Positions 1-8,947 are shown, counted from the stretch's first letter. The stretch is 64,000 nucleotides of DNA from an uncultured Prevotellaceae bacterium (GCA_905210415.1 CAJLWM010000004.1:1-64000); one strand, 5' to 3'. Notes: generated from the letters alone by a model not told the origin. Translations and numbers: made by a program.

Positions 1-385
1 CACGGTGCGACGCCATCCATTCATCCACCACTCGGCGTGCAGCATTGGCTGCCGCATACGACATCGCATACGACTGACTTTCAAGCCCATAATCGGCAAG
101 CGTGAGCATATTGCAGCTAAAGCTGTCGCTCTCAATAATCTGAGCGCCAGCCTCAAGATATTCCTTATGTATTCCGTATATCGCCTCAGGACACGACAAT
201 GGCAGAATGTCGTTGCATCCGCGCATCTCCACGTCGGGGCGCGTCACGCCCTCGCAATGAAAGTCCGATTCTTCAAGCCCCAACGACATTATCATTGTGC
301 CGAGGCCTCCATCAAGCATCACGATTTCACGCTTCATCAAATCTCGAAGCGCACCTATACTCTCTTTTCGTTGATTACCTGTCAT
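1..385 (-). CDS. metH: Methionine synthase MetH, N-terminal fragment (runs off left edge)
   Basis: Reading the minus strand from the ATG at 383-385 gives 128 open codons to the window edge. The translation has the start of a homocysteine S-methyltransferase domain: LDGGLGTMI near residue 24, then a CPEAIYGIHKEYLEAGA stretch followed by QIIESDSFS. This order matches the N-terminus of cobalamin-dependent methionine synthase, which transfers a methyl group from methyltetrahydrofolate to homocysteine through B12. The zinc-binding cysteines and the folate, B12 and activation domains would lie outside the window. A short, single-domain homocysteine methyltransferase such as MmuM cannot be excluded from this piece, but the spacing of the start to the GGLGTM motif fits MetH better. 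A B12-dependent enzyme is consistent with the riboswitch-controlled B12 uptake operon elsewhere in the window. Confidence 0.85.
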   Translation of the reverse strand, partial: MTGNQRKESIGALRDLMKREIVMLDGGLGTMIMSLGLEESDFHCEGVTRPDVEMRGCNDILPLSCPEAIYGIHKEYLEAGAQIIESDSFSCNMLTLADYGLESQSYAMSYAAANAARRVVDEWMASHR

Positions 386-434
386 CTGTTATCGCAGTTT
401 CTTTTATTTCTATTATACTTGCTTTTCGACATCG

Positions 435-442
435 CAAAATTA
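435..442 (-). promoter_or_regulatory. Putative -7 box for metH
   Basis: The minus strand reads TAATTTTG, matching the Bacteroidetes TAnnTTTG -7 box, about 50 bases upstream of the metH start. No TTG sits at the usual 19-21 bp upstream, so the call rests on one box. Confidence 0.35.
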
Positions 443-716
443 CTCATTCTCCGCCAAACACACGACATTTTTTCTCCTGTATTTCACCATCCATAGAATA
501 ATGCTCTACAACAGGCCACAAACCCCAACCTTGCCAATACAAAAAATTTGAAAAAAATCGGGATTTTCTGAAACTTTTTCGGGAGTGTCAACGTCTAATA
601 AGCGAAAACACAGATTTACAATAATTATCTCAAATAAAAGAAACACAATAACAGTTTTAATGGTTTGTTAAAGGCTTAAACCTATCTTGAAACAACACAA
701 CCTTTCTATACCTCAG

Positions 717-752
717 CAGTGCTTGCGCAACGCGCGCAGCACTGTTTTATTT
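717..752 (+). terminator. Terminator-like hairpin with no obvious upstream gene
   Basis: A GC-rich stem (CAGTGC, two-base bulge, GCGC pairing with GCGC, A, GCACTG) is followed by TTTTATTTT on the plus strand. Upstream on this strand there is no plus-strand gene, because metH is divergent. It may end a small untranslated transcript starting somewhere in 590-700, or be a remnant. The rest of 386-826 is AT-rich and shows no credible reading frame. Confidence 0.4.
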
Positions 753-826
753 TCATCACCCTCGTTATGCGCCACTTTTTTCGCAATATTATCCACCTAA
801 AATTCTTATTTCTAAAATTTTATGCA

Positions 827-834
827 TATATTTG
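827..834 (+). promoter_or_regulatory. Putative -7 box upstream of the secreted protein gene
   Basis: TATATTTG matches the TAnnTTTG -7 consensus, about 38 bases before the ATG at 873. It lies inside a near-palindrome (ATGCATATATTTGCAT). No clear -33 box is visible. Confidence 0.4.
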
Positions 835-871
835 CATACCAATAATTTACTAAACCTCAAAAGCATAGTAG

Positions 872-1435
872 TATGAAAAAATTATCGCATTATTCGTTTG
901 TATTTTTACAACTTTAAGCATCTGTGCACAAACATCAAGTCACATCAAATTTATGGGAGTACCACTCACTGGCACAATCACACAGTTCCACAGCAAAATC
1001 ACCGCCAAAGGATGCAAAGTCAACACCGTCCTAAACAAATACGCCGGCAACGGAATACGAGTGTATTCAGGCACATTTATTGGTAAAGATGCCACTATCT
1101 TTATTTACTATAACACTAAAACAAAAATCGTGTATCGCGCCAAAGCGACTCTTCAAAATCTTTCGCAGAATATTTCCGAAATAAAGTATAATGACATCAA
1201 AGACAAACTCACCCAGAAATATAGCAGTAACTACACAGGCGAACATGAAGGCTACGAGTCAACGACATGCTACTCATTTAATTCCACCGAAGAAGTCCCC
1301 TTAGGTAGAATCGACTTGTTTGTTTCACTTGATACGCCGCTAGCACCAACAATATCCGACAGAACTATACACATCGACTATTGGGACAGAATAAACAGCG
1401 AGAAAAACGACCAAAGCGACCTCGAAGAACTTTAA
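872..1435 (+). CDS. Small secreted hypothetical protein, start codon out of frame
   Basis: The frame ending at 1435 is open from position 872 (preceded by a stop at 869-871). It encodes a convincing signal peptide (KKIIALFVCIFTTLSICAQ), then about 165 mostly polar residues. The only ATG within this frame is at 953, which would delete the signal peptide. An ATG at 873-875 sits just in front of the signal sequence but in the neighbouring frame, separated by a run of six A (876-881); seven A would join them perfectly. The protein is therefore either expressed through slippage, switched off by a one-base deletion, or affected by a sequencing error. I do not recognise a domain. The mature part has repeated small charged segments and ends in an acidic tail. 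Single gene, followed by about 400 bases with no clear gene. Confidence 0.6.
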   Translation, partial: YEKIIALFVCIFTTLSICAQTSSHIKFMGVPLTGTITQFHSKITAKGCKVNTVLNKYAGNGIRVYSGTFIGKDATIFIYYNTKTKIVYRAKATLQNLSQNISEIKYNDIKDKLTQKYSSNYTGEHEGYESTTCYSFNSTEEVPLGRIDLFVSLDTPLAPTISDRTIHIDYWDRINSEKNDQSDLEEL

Positions 1436-1774
1436 CCCATTAAGGATTGAAATACACGAAATTTGCACCGCACTGCATTTTTCACCCCAAACCGCAAGAA
1501 ATTTGCACCACACCACATTTTTCTTACGGTTTTTCATATTCCGACAACCTCCAACTAATCCGATTCAGCAGAAAAACTATGATTTTCACCACAAAGCCTT
1601 TCGATGATTGTATAAAAAAAACGGGAATAGACAGAAAGTCCACAACCTTACAAATCTGTTCGATACAATCAGCACACCAACAACTAATATCACGAATCTT
1701 ACAAGACAATCATTGCGGCCACATGCAAACATCCCAAGGCGAGGGATTTTAGGTGCGCATTGTTTGGTTTCTCA
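1436..1774. other. Intergenic stretch with a short direct duplication
   Basis: No credible gene. A segment of about 30 bases occurs twice with small changes (1457-1486 and 1498-1528), each starting GAAATTTGCACC and ending CATTTTTC. Open frames here are short, lack conserved features and overlap on both strands. Confidence 0.4.
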
Positions 1775-1805
1775 TTGTTTATTTCCCTGACTTTTCGTAA
1801 CTTTG
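1775..1805 (+). promoter_or_regulatory. Bacteroidetes-type promoter for the RlmL-like gene
   Basis: TTG at 1775-1777, a 20-bp spacer and TAACTTTG at 1798-1805 fit the -33/-7 consensus. Transcription would begin near 1812, leaving a leader of about 45 bases before the ATG at 1856. Confidence 0.6.
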
Positions 1806-1855
1806 CAGAGAATTTTCTACATATATTACAATATTAGAATCCCCATATATTACTC

Positions 1856-3439
1856 ATGGAATTTGAAATGATTGCTAAGACCTTCCAAGGACTGGAAGGC
1901 GTACTCGCTGAGGAATTGAGACAAATCGGAGCGTCGAACGTGGAAGAAGGCCGCCGCATGGTGAGCTTCACCGGCGATAAAGCTATGCTCTATAAAGCCA
2001 ATTTCTGCTGCCGCACCGCATTGCGCATCCTTAAACCTATCTATAAGTTTATCGCTGGCGATGCCGACGAACTCTACGAAGCCGTGAAGGTCTTCGACTG
2101 GGAACCTGTGCTGAAACTCAACCAGACTTTCTCTATCGACACCACGGTGTTCAGCGAAGAATTCCGCAACTCTCGCTTCGTTACCTACCGCGTGAAAGAC
2201 GCTATCGCCGACTTCTTCAACGAGCGATATGGCAAACGCCCTTCTATCCGTCTTAACAATCCTGACGTGCAATTCAACGTTCACATCTCTGGCAAAGAAG
2301 TCACTCTCTCGCTCGACTCTTCGGGCACTCCGCTCTACAAGCGCGGCTACCGTGTGGCTCAAACCGAGGCTCCTATCAACGAGGTGCTGGCTGCCGGCAT
2401 CCTGAAATTGGCAGGTTGGGACGGTCAATGTCCTTTCATCGACCCTATGTGCGGTTCTGGCACATTCCTCGTAGAGGCTGCGTTGATTGCCGCTAACATC
2501 AACCCTGGCGTGTTCCGCCAAAACTTCGCTTTCCAAAACTGGGACGACTACGACGAAGAATTGTTTGACGAAATATACAACGACGACAGCAACGAGCGCG
2601 ATTTCAACTTCAAGATTTCGGGTAGCGACATCTCGCCAAAGGCTGTGAGCATCGCCGAGCAAAACATCAAGAGCGCCGGCGTGAGCAAATACATCAATCT
2701 TGAGTGCCGCTCTATACAGAGCATCACCGAGGCTGAACCTAACGGTATGCTCGTAACCAACCCTCCTTACGGCGAACGCATCTCGGTGGAGGATATGGAA
2801 GGCCTTTACCAAAACATCGGCGAGCGCTTGAAGCGAGTATTCAATGGCTACAAGGCTTGGATTATCGGCTACAAAGAGGAATTGTTTGACCGCATCGGCT
2901 TGAAGCCATCGGTGAAGATGCCTCTTCTCAATGGCGACCTCGCCTGCGAACTGCGCGAATATGCTATCTTCGAGGGTAAATACGACGACCTCCGCAAAGA
3001 TGGCGGAAGCATCAAGGACAACGACTTCGCACGCCGCAAAGGTGGTGACAAGCCTTACCGCAAGGCAAAGTTCGAAGAGACCTTCAAGAGCGAGCGCCGT
3101 CCTCGTCACTTCAACGACGACAAGAAAGAAGAACGCCGCCCTCGCCACTTCCGCTTCGACGATGACAACGAAAACGAAAACCGCCGCGAGCGCCGTCGCT
3201 TCGACGACAAGCGCGAACGTCGCCGTTTCGACGACAACAAACGCGACCGCCGCTCTCGCTTCAGCGAAGACGACGAAGAAGATCACCCACGCAAGTTTGT
3301 GCACAACGAGGAATTCTCTAAGCGCGTGGTGAAATTCCGCGAACCTCAACTCTCTAAGGATAGCGAGATTCGCTTCAGCAGCATTCGTCGCCGCGGTTGG
3401 AAGAAAAACAACAACGACGACAACTCAGAAAACAAATAA
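1856..3439 (+). CDS. THUMP-domain class I SAM-dependent rRNA (guanine-N2) methyltransferase, RlmL-like, with charged tail
   Basis: The 527-residue protein starts with a ferredoxin-like/THUMP RNA-binding region (about residues 1-160). It continues with a Rossmann methyltransferase containing DPMCGSGT at 196-203 (SAM-binding motif I) and NPPYGER at 302-308, the catalytic motif IV of enzymes that methylate the exocyclic N2 of guanine. This is the family of RlmL/YpsC, which modify 23S rRNA in the cytoplasm. The catalytic part ends near residue 385. A tail of about 140 residues follows, made of alternating Arg/Lys and Asp/Glu with repeated RRRFDD-type units. It is probably disordered and RNA-binding. 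The ATG at 1856 is preceded by a good promoter; an internal ATG four codons later is possible. purD follows 29 bases downstream, probably on the same transcript. Confidence 0.85.
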   Translation: MEFEMIAKTFQGLEGVLAEELRQIGASNVEEGRRMVSFTGDKAMLYKANFCCRTALRILKPIYKFIAGDADELYEAVKVFDWEPVLKLNQTFSIDTTVFSEEFRNSRFVTYRVKDAIADFFNERYGKRPSIRLNNPDVQFNVHISGKEVTLSLDSSGTPLYKRGYRVAQTEAPINEVLAAGILKLAGWDGQCPFIDPMCGSGTFLVEAALIAANINPGVFRQNFAFQNWDDYDEELFDEIYNDDSNERDFNFKISGSDISPKAVSIAEQNIKSAGVSKYINLECRSIQSITEAEPNGMLVTNPPYGERISVEDMEGLYQNIGERLKRVFNGYKAWIIGYKEELFDRIGLKPSVKMPLLNGDLACELREYAIFEGKYDDLRKDGGSIKDNDFARRKGGDKPYRKAKFEETFKSERRPRHFNDDKKEERRPRHFRFDDDNENENRRERRRFDDKRERRRFDDNKRDRRSRFSEDDEEDHPRKFVHNEEFSKRVVKFREPQLSKDSEIRFSSIRRRGWKKNNNDDNSENK

Positions 3440-3468
3440 AATAACACATATACTCTCAATCACTCAAT

Positions 3469-4752
3469 ATGGGAAAACTCAACATCCTGCTCCTCGGCTC
3501 TGGCGGCCGTGAGTGTGCATTGGCTTGGAAGATGAGCCAAAGCGAAAAGTTAGGAAAACTATATATCGCGCCAGGCAATGGCGGCACAAGCCAATACGGC
3601 GAAAACGTGAGCATCTCGCCTCTCGACTTTGATGCCATCAAAGATTTTGTCACTTCTCACCAAATTGACATGGTGGTAGTGGGCAACGAAGACCCATTGG
3701 TGGCTGGCATCTACGACTACTTCAAGGCCGACTCACAACTTGAGGGCGTGATGGTGGTGGGCCCAAGCAAGGCCGGAGCACAACTCGAAGGCAGCAAGGA
3801 TTTCGCCAAAGGCTTTATGCAACGCCATGGCATTCCTACAGCAGGCTATCTGAGCGTCACCAAAGACAATATCGAGGAGGGCTATCGCTTCCTCGAAAGC
3901 CTAAAAGCCCCCTATGTGCTCAAGGCCGACGGTTTGGCTGCTGGCAAGGGCGTGCTCATCGTGCCTACGCTTGAGGAAGCTAAGCGCGAACTCGGCGAAA
4001 TGCTCGGCGGCATGTTTGGCGCATCGAGTGCCACAGTGGTCATTGAGCAATTCCTCTCAGGCATAGAATGCTCAGTGTTTGTGCTTACCGACGGCACCAA
4101 CTATCAAGTGCTGCCTGTTGCCAAAGACTACAAACGCATCGGCGAGGGAGATACCGGCCTCAACACCGGCGGTATGGGCGCCATCTCACCAGTGAGCTTT
4201 GCCGACGATGAATATATGGCTAAGGTGACCGACCGCATCATCGTGCCTACTATCGAGGGATTGAAGAAAGAAGGCATCACTTACCGCGGATTTATCTTCC
4301 TCGGTCTCATCAACGTGGAAGGCGACCCAATGGTGATTGAATACAACGTGCGCATGGGCGACCCTGAGACCGAAGTGGTGATGCTCCGCATCAAGAACGA
4401 CCTCGTTGACCTGCTAGAAGCAGCAGCTTGTGGCAAACTCAACGGCAAGACCGTGGACATCGACCCACGCTATGCAGTGACCGTGATGATGGTATCAGGT
4501 GGCTATCCAGGCAGCTATGCCAAGGGCAAACTCATCAGAGGCCTCAACGACGTGGAAGGCAGCATCGTGTTTCACGCCGGCACAAAGGTTGACGGCGACG
4601 GCAACCTCGTGACATCGGGCGGACGCGTGCTTGCAGTGAGCAGTTATGGCAACAGCAAGGACGAAGCACTCAAGCAATCGTGGAGCAACATCGCTCGCAT
4701 CGATTTCGACGGCAAATACTTCCGTCGCGACATCGGCTTCGATTTGCAATAA
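3469..4752 (+). CDS. purD: Phosphoribosylamine--glycine ligase
   Basis: The 427-residue protein is the usual length for PurD, which joins glycine to phosphoribosylamine using ATP in the second step of purine synthesis. The N-terminal domain begins with the nucleotide-fold motif [14 protein letters not shown]. The ATP-grasp core contains [13 protein letters not shown] near residue 151, [10 protein letters not shown] near 235 and [11 protein letters not shown] near 296, all signatures of the family. The ATG at 3469 gives an N-terminus in register with known PurD proteins. It lies 29 bases after the methyltransferase gene on the same strand and is followed by a strong stem-loop (4791-4850), so the two genes may form a short transcription unit. 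Confidence 0.97.
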   Translation: MGKLNILLLGSGGRECALAWKMSQSEKLGKLYIAPGNGGTSQYGENVSISPLDFDAIKDFVTSHQIDMVVVGNEDPLVAGIYDYFKADSQLEGVMVVGPSKAGAQLEGSKDFAKGFMQRHGIPTAGYLSVTKDNIEEGYRFLESLKAPYVLKADGLAAGKGVLIVPTLEEAKRELGEMLGGMFGASSATVVIEQFLSGIECSVFVLTDGTNYQVLPVAKDYKRIGEGDTGLNTGGMGAISPVSFADDEYMAKVTDRIIVPTIEGLKKEGITYRGFIFLGLINVEGDPMVIEYNVRMGDPETEVVMLRIKNDLVDLLEAAACGKLNGKTVDIDPRYAVTVMMVSGGYPGSYAKGKLIRGLNDVEGSIVFHAGTKVDGDGNLVTSGGRVLAVSSYGNSKDEALKQSWSNIARIDFDGKYFRRDIGFDLQ

Positions 4753-4790
4753 TATCCGCGCATACAATTATTTTTTTTGACACATAGCAT

Positions 4791-4850
4791 ACCTGTTCTA
4801 TAAGTGGCAAGCTCCTCAGCAGGCTTTGCAATGCCACCTAAAGAACAGGT
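4791..4850 (+). terminator. Large structured stem-loop after purD
   Basis: ACCTGTTCT at 4791-4799 pairs with AGAACAGGT at 4842-4850. Inside, GTGGCA (4804-4809) pairs with TGCCAC (4832-4837), and a further AGC/GCT pair sits in the apex. TTGCATTTTTT follows. This is long for a simple terminator and may be a composite terminator or a structured leader for the downstream membrane protein gene. Confidence 0.5.
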
Positions 4851-4876
4851 TTGCATTTTTTATAAGGCTAACAGCA

Positions 4877-5866
4877 ATGGCATTTAGGGAAAACAGCATC
4901 AATGATTTTTTCAACAGCAAGACATTCACTGCGCTTATGGCAATAGCGGTGATAGCATCGGCTTGTATCAACGACCCCATCTGGGAGTCGAGGCACACCA
5001 TATTGGGCAACCACGGCATACTCTTTCCCTCATTAGCCGGCAGCATCACCAATGCCACAGCATCTATCGTCGCCAATGTGGCGTGTACGCTCATCATCGG
5101 CATACTGATGGTGATACTCAACAAGACATTCAATTTCATCCGTTCGGTGACCTGGATTTTCTCATCGGTATTCTTGTTGCTGATGGCAGGAAATCCTATT
5201 AGTTCGGGTTTGCTCTATTCCGGCACAACAATGGCGCTGTGCGTGGCAATCATCACCTTCATCTTGTTTGCCTCGTTTCAGAACCGTCGTGCACAGCGAG
5301 GTGTGTTCACCACATTTGCGCTGGTGACACTGATGACAATGTTTCAATACACCTACATGTATCTATTCATTGCCCTGATATTAGGATATATGCTCATGCA
5401 AATCATGAATTTGCGCAGCATTCTGGCAATCATCATCGGCATCATCACCCCTTTCTGGATAGTGCTTGGCTGCCAGTTCGCCGATTTCAGCGACTTCAGC
5501 CTACCATCCTACCAAAGCCTTTGGGCAGTGATGCAACGCCCACAGATGCACCTCAGTTTCATCAGCATTATCGCTCTGTCGGTGTTCACCATAGTGCTCA
5601 CCTGCGCCAACCTATTTCAGATTATCAACTACAAGCTGCAAGTGCGAGCCTACAACGGATTTTTTGTATATCTCACCGCTCTCACCATTGCCATGCTTGC
5701 GCTTGACTATCGCAACTCGTTTATCTATCTGCCTGTGCTTTACCTATGCTTCAGCATACAGTTTGCACACTTCTTCACTATCAACAATCACACACGCCGC
5801 TACATTGCGCCGATAGTTCTCATAGTGGCCGTGATTGCCGTAAGATTAACGCACTATTTCTTATGA
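4877..5866 (+). CDS. Polytopic membrane protein of unknown function, overlapping pdxB
   Basis: From the ATG at 4877 the protein is 329 residues, with about nine or ten hydrophobic helices and almost no soluble domain, so it is an inner-membrane protein. I do not recognise a transporter signature. The frame is open upstream to 4826, but the extra 17 residues would be encoded by the right arm of the stem-loop after purD and look unlike a protein, so the later start (MAFRENSIND) is preferred. The last codon and stop overlap the pdxB start as ATGA (5863-5866), which indicates translational coupling with the vitamin B6 gene. A role in cofactor or precursor transport would be a guess. Confidence 0.75.
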   Translation: MAFRENSINDFFNSKTFTALMAIAVIASACINDPIWESRHTILGNHGILFPSLAGSITNATASIVANVACTLIIGILMVILNKTFNFIRSVTWIFSSVFLLLMAGNPISSGLLYSGTTMALCVAIITFILFASFQNRRAQRGVFTTFALVTLMTMFQYTYMYLFIALILGYMLMQIMNLRSILAIIIGIITPFWIVLGCQFADFSDFSLPSYQSLWAVMQRPQMHLSFISIIALSVFTIVLTCANLFQIINYKLQVRAYNGFFVYLTALTIAMLALDYRNSFIYLPVLYLCFSIQFAHFFTINNHTRRYIAPIVLIVAVIAVRLTHYFL

Positions 5867-6891
5867 AAATACTTATAGAAAGCCATATCCCCTACATCAA
5901 GGGGCTACTTGAGCCATTTGCCCAAGTGGAATATCTCGAACCGCAGCAATTCACCAGCGAAAGCGTGGCTGATGCCGACGCTCTCATCATTCGCACACGC
6001 ACCTATTGCAACGCCTCGTTGCTCGATGGCAGCCGATGCCAGTTTATAGGCACTGCCACCATAGGCACCGACCACATCGACCTCGGCTACTGTAAAAGCC
6101 GAGGCATCACCGTGTGCAACGCTGCCGGATGCAACGCTCCTGCCGTAGCGCAATATGTGCTTGCCTCTATCTATCAGCACATGCAAGCCAAGCACATCGC
6201 TTCGCCAGAATCCCTCACCGTGGGCGTGGTGGGCGTAGGACATGTGGGCAGCATCGTGGCTCGATTTGCCAAGGAATGCGGATTTAAGGTGTTGCTCAGC
6301 GACCCTCCACGCGCCGAGCGCGAAGGCGGCGACCAGTTCACCTCGCTCAGCCACATCTGCGCAGAAGCCGATATCATCACATTTCACACTCCGCTCACCA
6401 AGCAGGGCGAACACGCCACCTATCACATCTGCAATGAGAAGATGCTCGGCAATTTGAGCAAATGCAGCCTGCTTATCAACTCTGCCCGCGGACCGATTGT
6501 CGAAACCGAGGCGCTGCTCAAGCATCTGCACACCAACGATAATCTGAGCGTGGCCATAGACTGCTGGGAAGGCGAACCAAACATCAACCCCGACCTGCTA
6601 CAACGCGCATTCATAGCCACACCTCACATTGCCGGCTATTCGGCAGAGGGCAAAAAGCGAGGCACAGCCATGGTGATTGAGCAACTCAACGCACATTTCG
6701 GCTGGAATGCCGTGCCACAATCAGTGGATGATTGCACCCCTACAACAGGCGCTCGCAACGCTTCGCTCGGCCGCATTGCCGCAAGCTACAATCCGCTCAC
6801 CGACACCGAGGCTCTGCGCACCAACCCTCAAGACTTTGAGGCTCTTCGCAACCACTACGCACTGCGTCACGAAGTGGAATCGGCAGAATAA
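5863..6891 (+). CDS. pdxB: Erythronate-4-phosphate dehydrogenase
   Basis: The 342-residue protein belongs to the D-isomer-specific 2-hydroxyacid dehydrogenase family. It has an N-terminal substrate domain (MKILIESHIPYIKG, RTRTYCN), the NAD-binding Rossmann motif VGVVGVGHVGSIVA near residue 112, and the catalytic-region sequences LLINSARGPIVE near 203 and ATPHIAGYSAEGK near 250 (catalytic His). The N-terminal pattern and the AGYSAEGK segment are typical of PdxB, which oxidises 4-phosphoerythronate in the DXP-independent pyridoxal phosphate pathway. Its start overlaps the preceding membrane protein gene by four bases. The C-terminal dimerisation region seems shortened and atypical after residue 280. 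A strong terminator (6898-6933) separates it from the convergent EamA gene. Confidence 0.92.
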   Translation: MKILIESHIPYIKGLLEPFAQVEYLEPQQFTSESVADADALIIRTRTYCNASLLDGSRCQFIGTATIGTDHIDLGYCKSRGITVCNAAGCNAPAVAQYVLASIYQHMQAKHIASPESLTVGVVGVGHVGSIVARFAKECGFKVLLSDPPRAEREGGDQFTSLSHICAEADIITFHTPLTKQGEHATYHICNEKMLGNLSKCSLLINSARGPIVETEALLKHLHTNDNLSVAIDCWEGEPNINPDLLQRAFIATPHIAGYSAEGKKRGTAMVIEQLNAHFGWNAVPQSVDDCTPTTGARNASLGRIAASYNPLTDTEALRTNPQDFEALRNHYALRHEVESAE

Positions 6892-6897
6892 ACAACA

Positions 6898-6933
6898 TCG
6901 TCGGAGTTGGCATCACATATCCAGCTCCGACGA
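6898..6933. terminator. Bidirectional terminator between convergent pdxB and EamA genes
   Basis: TCGTCGGAGTTGG (6898-6910) pairs with CCAGCTCCGACGA (6921-6933) across a ten-base loop, a 13-bp stem with one G-T pair. It lies between two genes that end towards each other. Confidence 0.7.
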
Positions 6934-6962
6934 ATTTATATACTATTGCGGTTAATCCCAAA

Positions 6963-7889
6963 TTATCTCTTCTCGCGGTTGACCAACCACACGCCCACAA
7001 ACACAAACAATGTGGCAAGCACATTCATACCCGTAAGCACAGCCAATCCCACTGCCACCGAACTAACCACTGCCACCACTGGTTGCAAATAGTTGTACAT
7101 CGCTATCACTGTAGGCTCCACACGTCGTTGTGCCACAGGAATAAGCATATACGCCAAACATGTGCCGAAGATGATGATAAAGCCGAGATCGATGTATTGC
7201 ATAGTGGTCATTGCCGACCAATCTACCGAAATCATATCCATTACCGACACCGGAAGCACGGCTATCGCTGAAATAAGGAACAACCACTTCATAAGCGTTC
7301 TGAGCGAATACTTGCTCATCAACTTAGGGAAGCACACCAGATAGAGCGCTCCGCACACCTGCGCCAATAGGCAGAATGCATCGCCAAGCACCGGATTAGC
7401 GACATTCACATCGGTATCAACCTCTCCGGTAAACACAAATATCAATGCCCCGCTGAGGCCCACTACCACGCCCAAAGTCTTGCTCCATGAGAACATCGCT
7501 CCAGCGATAAGCGCACCAAACAGCAACGTGAATATCGGCGTAAGGCTGCACACCACCGAGGCATCGAGCGGACTGGTGAAGCTCACGCCAACGATTATCA
7601 GCACCTGATTAAGTCCTATCACAAGCAACGACGCCACAATCAGCGGCAAGAAATCTTTCCTTTCGATTCGTTCTGCCACGCCTGTCGATGGCTTTACAAA
7701 CAAACTCACAAGCCAGAAGAGCAACGCGCCTCCTATTATACGGAAGCCCGACAATGCCATCGGAGTGATCACACCGCCATTGAGCAAATCCTTAAGGAAC
7801 GGTGCCATCAAGCCCCACGACACATTGGCTACCAACAAAGCCAAATGGCCCTTGCTTTTCTCTCCAGCGAAAATCTTATTAATACCCAT
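6963..7889 (-). CDS. EamA/DMT-family transporter
   Basis: The 308-residue protein has ten hydrophobic helices in two similar halves, the layout of the drug/metabolite transporter superfamily (two EamA repeats). Recognisable pieces are LVANVSWGLMAPFLK at the N-terminus, GFRIIGGALLFW after helix 2 and a GTCLAYMLIPVAQRRVEPT stretch before the last helices. These proteins export or import small metabolites across the inner membrane; the substrate cannot be deduced. It lies 22 bases after an acyltransferase gene on the same strand, so both probably share the promoter at 8948-8978. It ends at the shared terminator with pdxB. Confidence 0.88.
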   Translation of the reverse strand: MGINKIFAGEKSKGHLALLVANVSWGLMAPFLKDLLNGGVITPMALSGFRIIGGALLFWLVSLFVKPSTGVAERIERKDFLPLIVASLLVIGLNQVLIIVGVSFTSPLDASVVCSLTPIFTLLFGALIAGAMFSWSKTLGVVVGLSGALIFVFTGEVDTDVNVANPVLGDAFCLLAQVCGALYLVCFPKLMSKYSLRTLMKWLFLISAIAVLPVSVMDMISVDWSAMTTMQYIDLGFIIIFGTCLAYMLIPVAQRRVEPTVIAMYNYLQPVVAVVSSVAVGLAVLTGMNVLATLFVFVGVWLVNREKR

Positions 7890-7911
7890 ATATACTTTTT
7901 ATTTGTAATAT

Positions 7912-8922
7912 TTATTTTTCAGTCTTTGAGCTCCTGATTGCAAGCAGCTTATCGAAGAGCATTGCTCGTGGCTTATCCACCAGGATGCACACCACGTATA
8001 TTGCCACACCAATGCCAGTAGCCATCACTGCATACATCGTGCCGCCGTAGGTGTCGTAGATATTGCTCAACAGCGGACGCAAAACGTGTGGATATACACT
8101 GAAGTGCATGTGTATCAGATACACCGCAAATGCCGACGATGCCACCCAATTGATGGCGCGGCTCTTGAAGCGCATTGTGGCAAACACTGTGAAGAGGGCC
8201 AACGACTCAAGCACCACCAAAGGATTGTTGTAACCAATCACCTTGAAGTATCTCATATCCTGCATCATCAGCACCACACCAAGCAACGATGCCACATACA
8301 CCACCACGGCAGTCCATCGCCATGGGAAACGCTCGTGGTGCTGCATCGCCTCGCGCAGCACATGGCCAAGCCAATATATAAACACCATATGGTAGACAGT
8401 ATAGCCTGTGTCGTTAAACGCCATCTCAAACCACCAGCCGCCAAGGCAATTCACCACTGTGAGCACACCAGCTATTATCACATGCTCGCGATAGGTGGTG
8501 CGGTGAAGCACAGCATTGATGGCAGGGCTTAGCGCCATTAGCATAAAGTAACAGGTCACAAACCACTGCGATGAGTGGGTGATGCCGCTCACTGCATATT
8601 GTGTGTATTTCGGCAAGAACAATTCGGGGTAGAAGCAGCACACCACAAGATACAATATCACTGCATACCAAAGCACCCATCCAACGTATTTAACCATGCC
8701 TTTGGCACTCATACGTATTCCGAAATATCCCGAAATCAATACAAATAGATTCACTCCGATTATTGCAAACGATTCGAGGAACTCCGCTCCCCAAACGTCT
8801 GAAAAACTACAATTTGATAATGGTAAAAACTTTTCAACAGCCACACCGTTGAAATGCACCATAATAATCATCGCCATTGCTATTATTCGCAACAACTCAA
8901 ACTGCGACTCTCTTACTTTCAT
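7912..8922 (-). CDS. Acyltransferase family 3 membrane protein (OafA-like)
   Basis: The 336-residue protein has about ten transmembrane helices. It begins ESQFELLRIIAMAMIIMVHF, the helix-1 pattern of acyltransferase-3 proteins, with the conserved His at the end of that helix. SGYFGIRMS and SSQWFVTCYFMLMALSP are also typical. Family members transfer acetyl, succinyl or other acyl groups to sugars of O-antigen, capsule or exported glycans at the inner membrane. It is first in a likely two-gene unit with the EamA transporter. It is the first of five acyltransferase-3 genes in the window, and is more similar to generic Bacteroides members than to the pair at 13.5 and 16.9 kb. Confidence 0.88.
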   Translation of the reverse strand: MKVRESQFELLRIIAMAMIIMVHFNGVAVEKFLPLSNCSFSDVWGAEFLESFAIIGVNLFVLISGYFGIRMSAKGMVKYVGWVLWYAVILYLVVCCFYPELFLPKYTQYAVSGITHSSQWFVTCYFMLMALSPAINAVLHRTTYREHVIIAGVLTVVNCLGGWWFEMAFNDTGYTVYHMVFIYWLGHVLREAMQHHERFPWRWTAVVVYVASLLGVVLMMQDMRYFKVIGYNNPLVVLESLALFTVFATMRFKSRAINWVASSAFAVYLIHMHFSVYPHVLRPLLSNIYDTYGGTMYAVMATGIGVAIYVVCILVDKPRAMLFDKLLAIRSSKTEK

Positions 8923-8947
8923 ATAACTGACATTTTAATAACGCCCA

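Noticed and set aside
1850-3349. Long minus-strand open frame (499 codons) opposite the RlmL-like gene
   Set aside because: It mirrors the codon pattern of the plus-strand gene, gives a hydrophobic Val/Ala/Glu-rich translation without domains, and the opposite strand has clear methyltransferase motifs.
5905-6531. Minus-strand open frame of 208 codons within pdxB
   Set aside because: Shadow of the PdxB reading frame; no conserved motif and no start signals.
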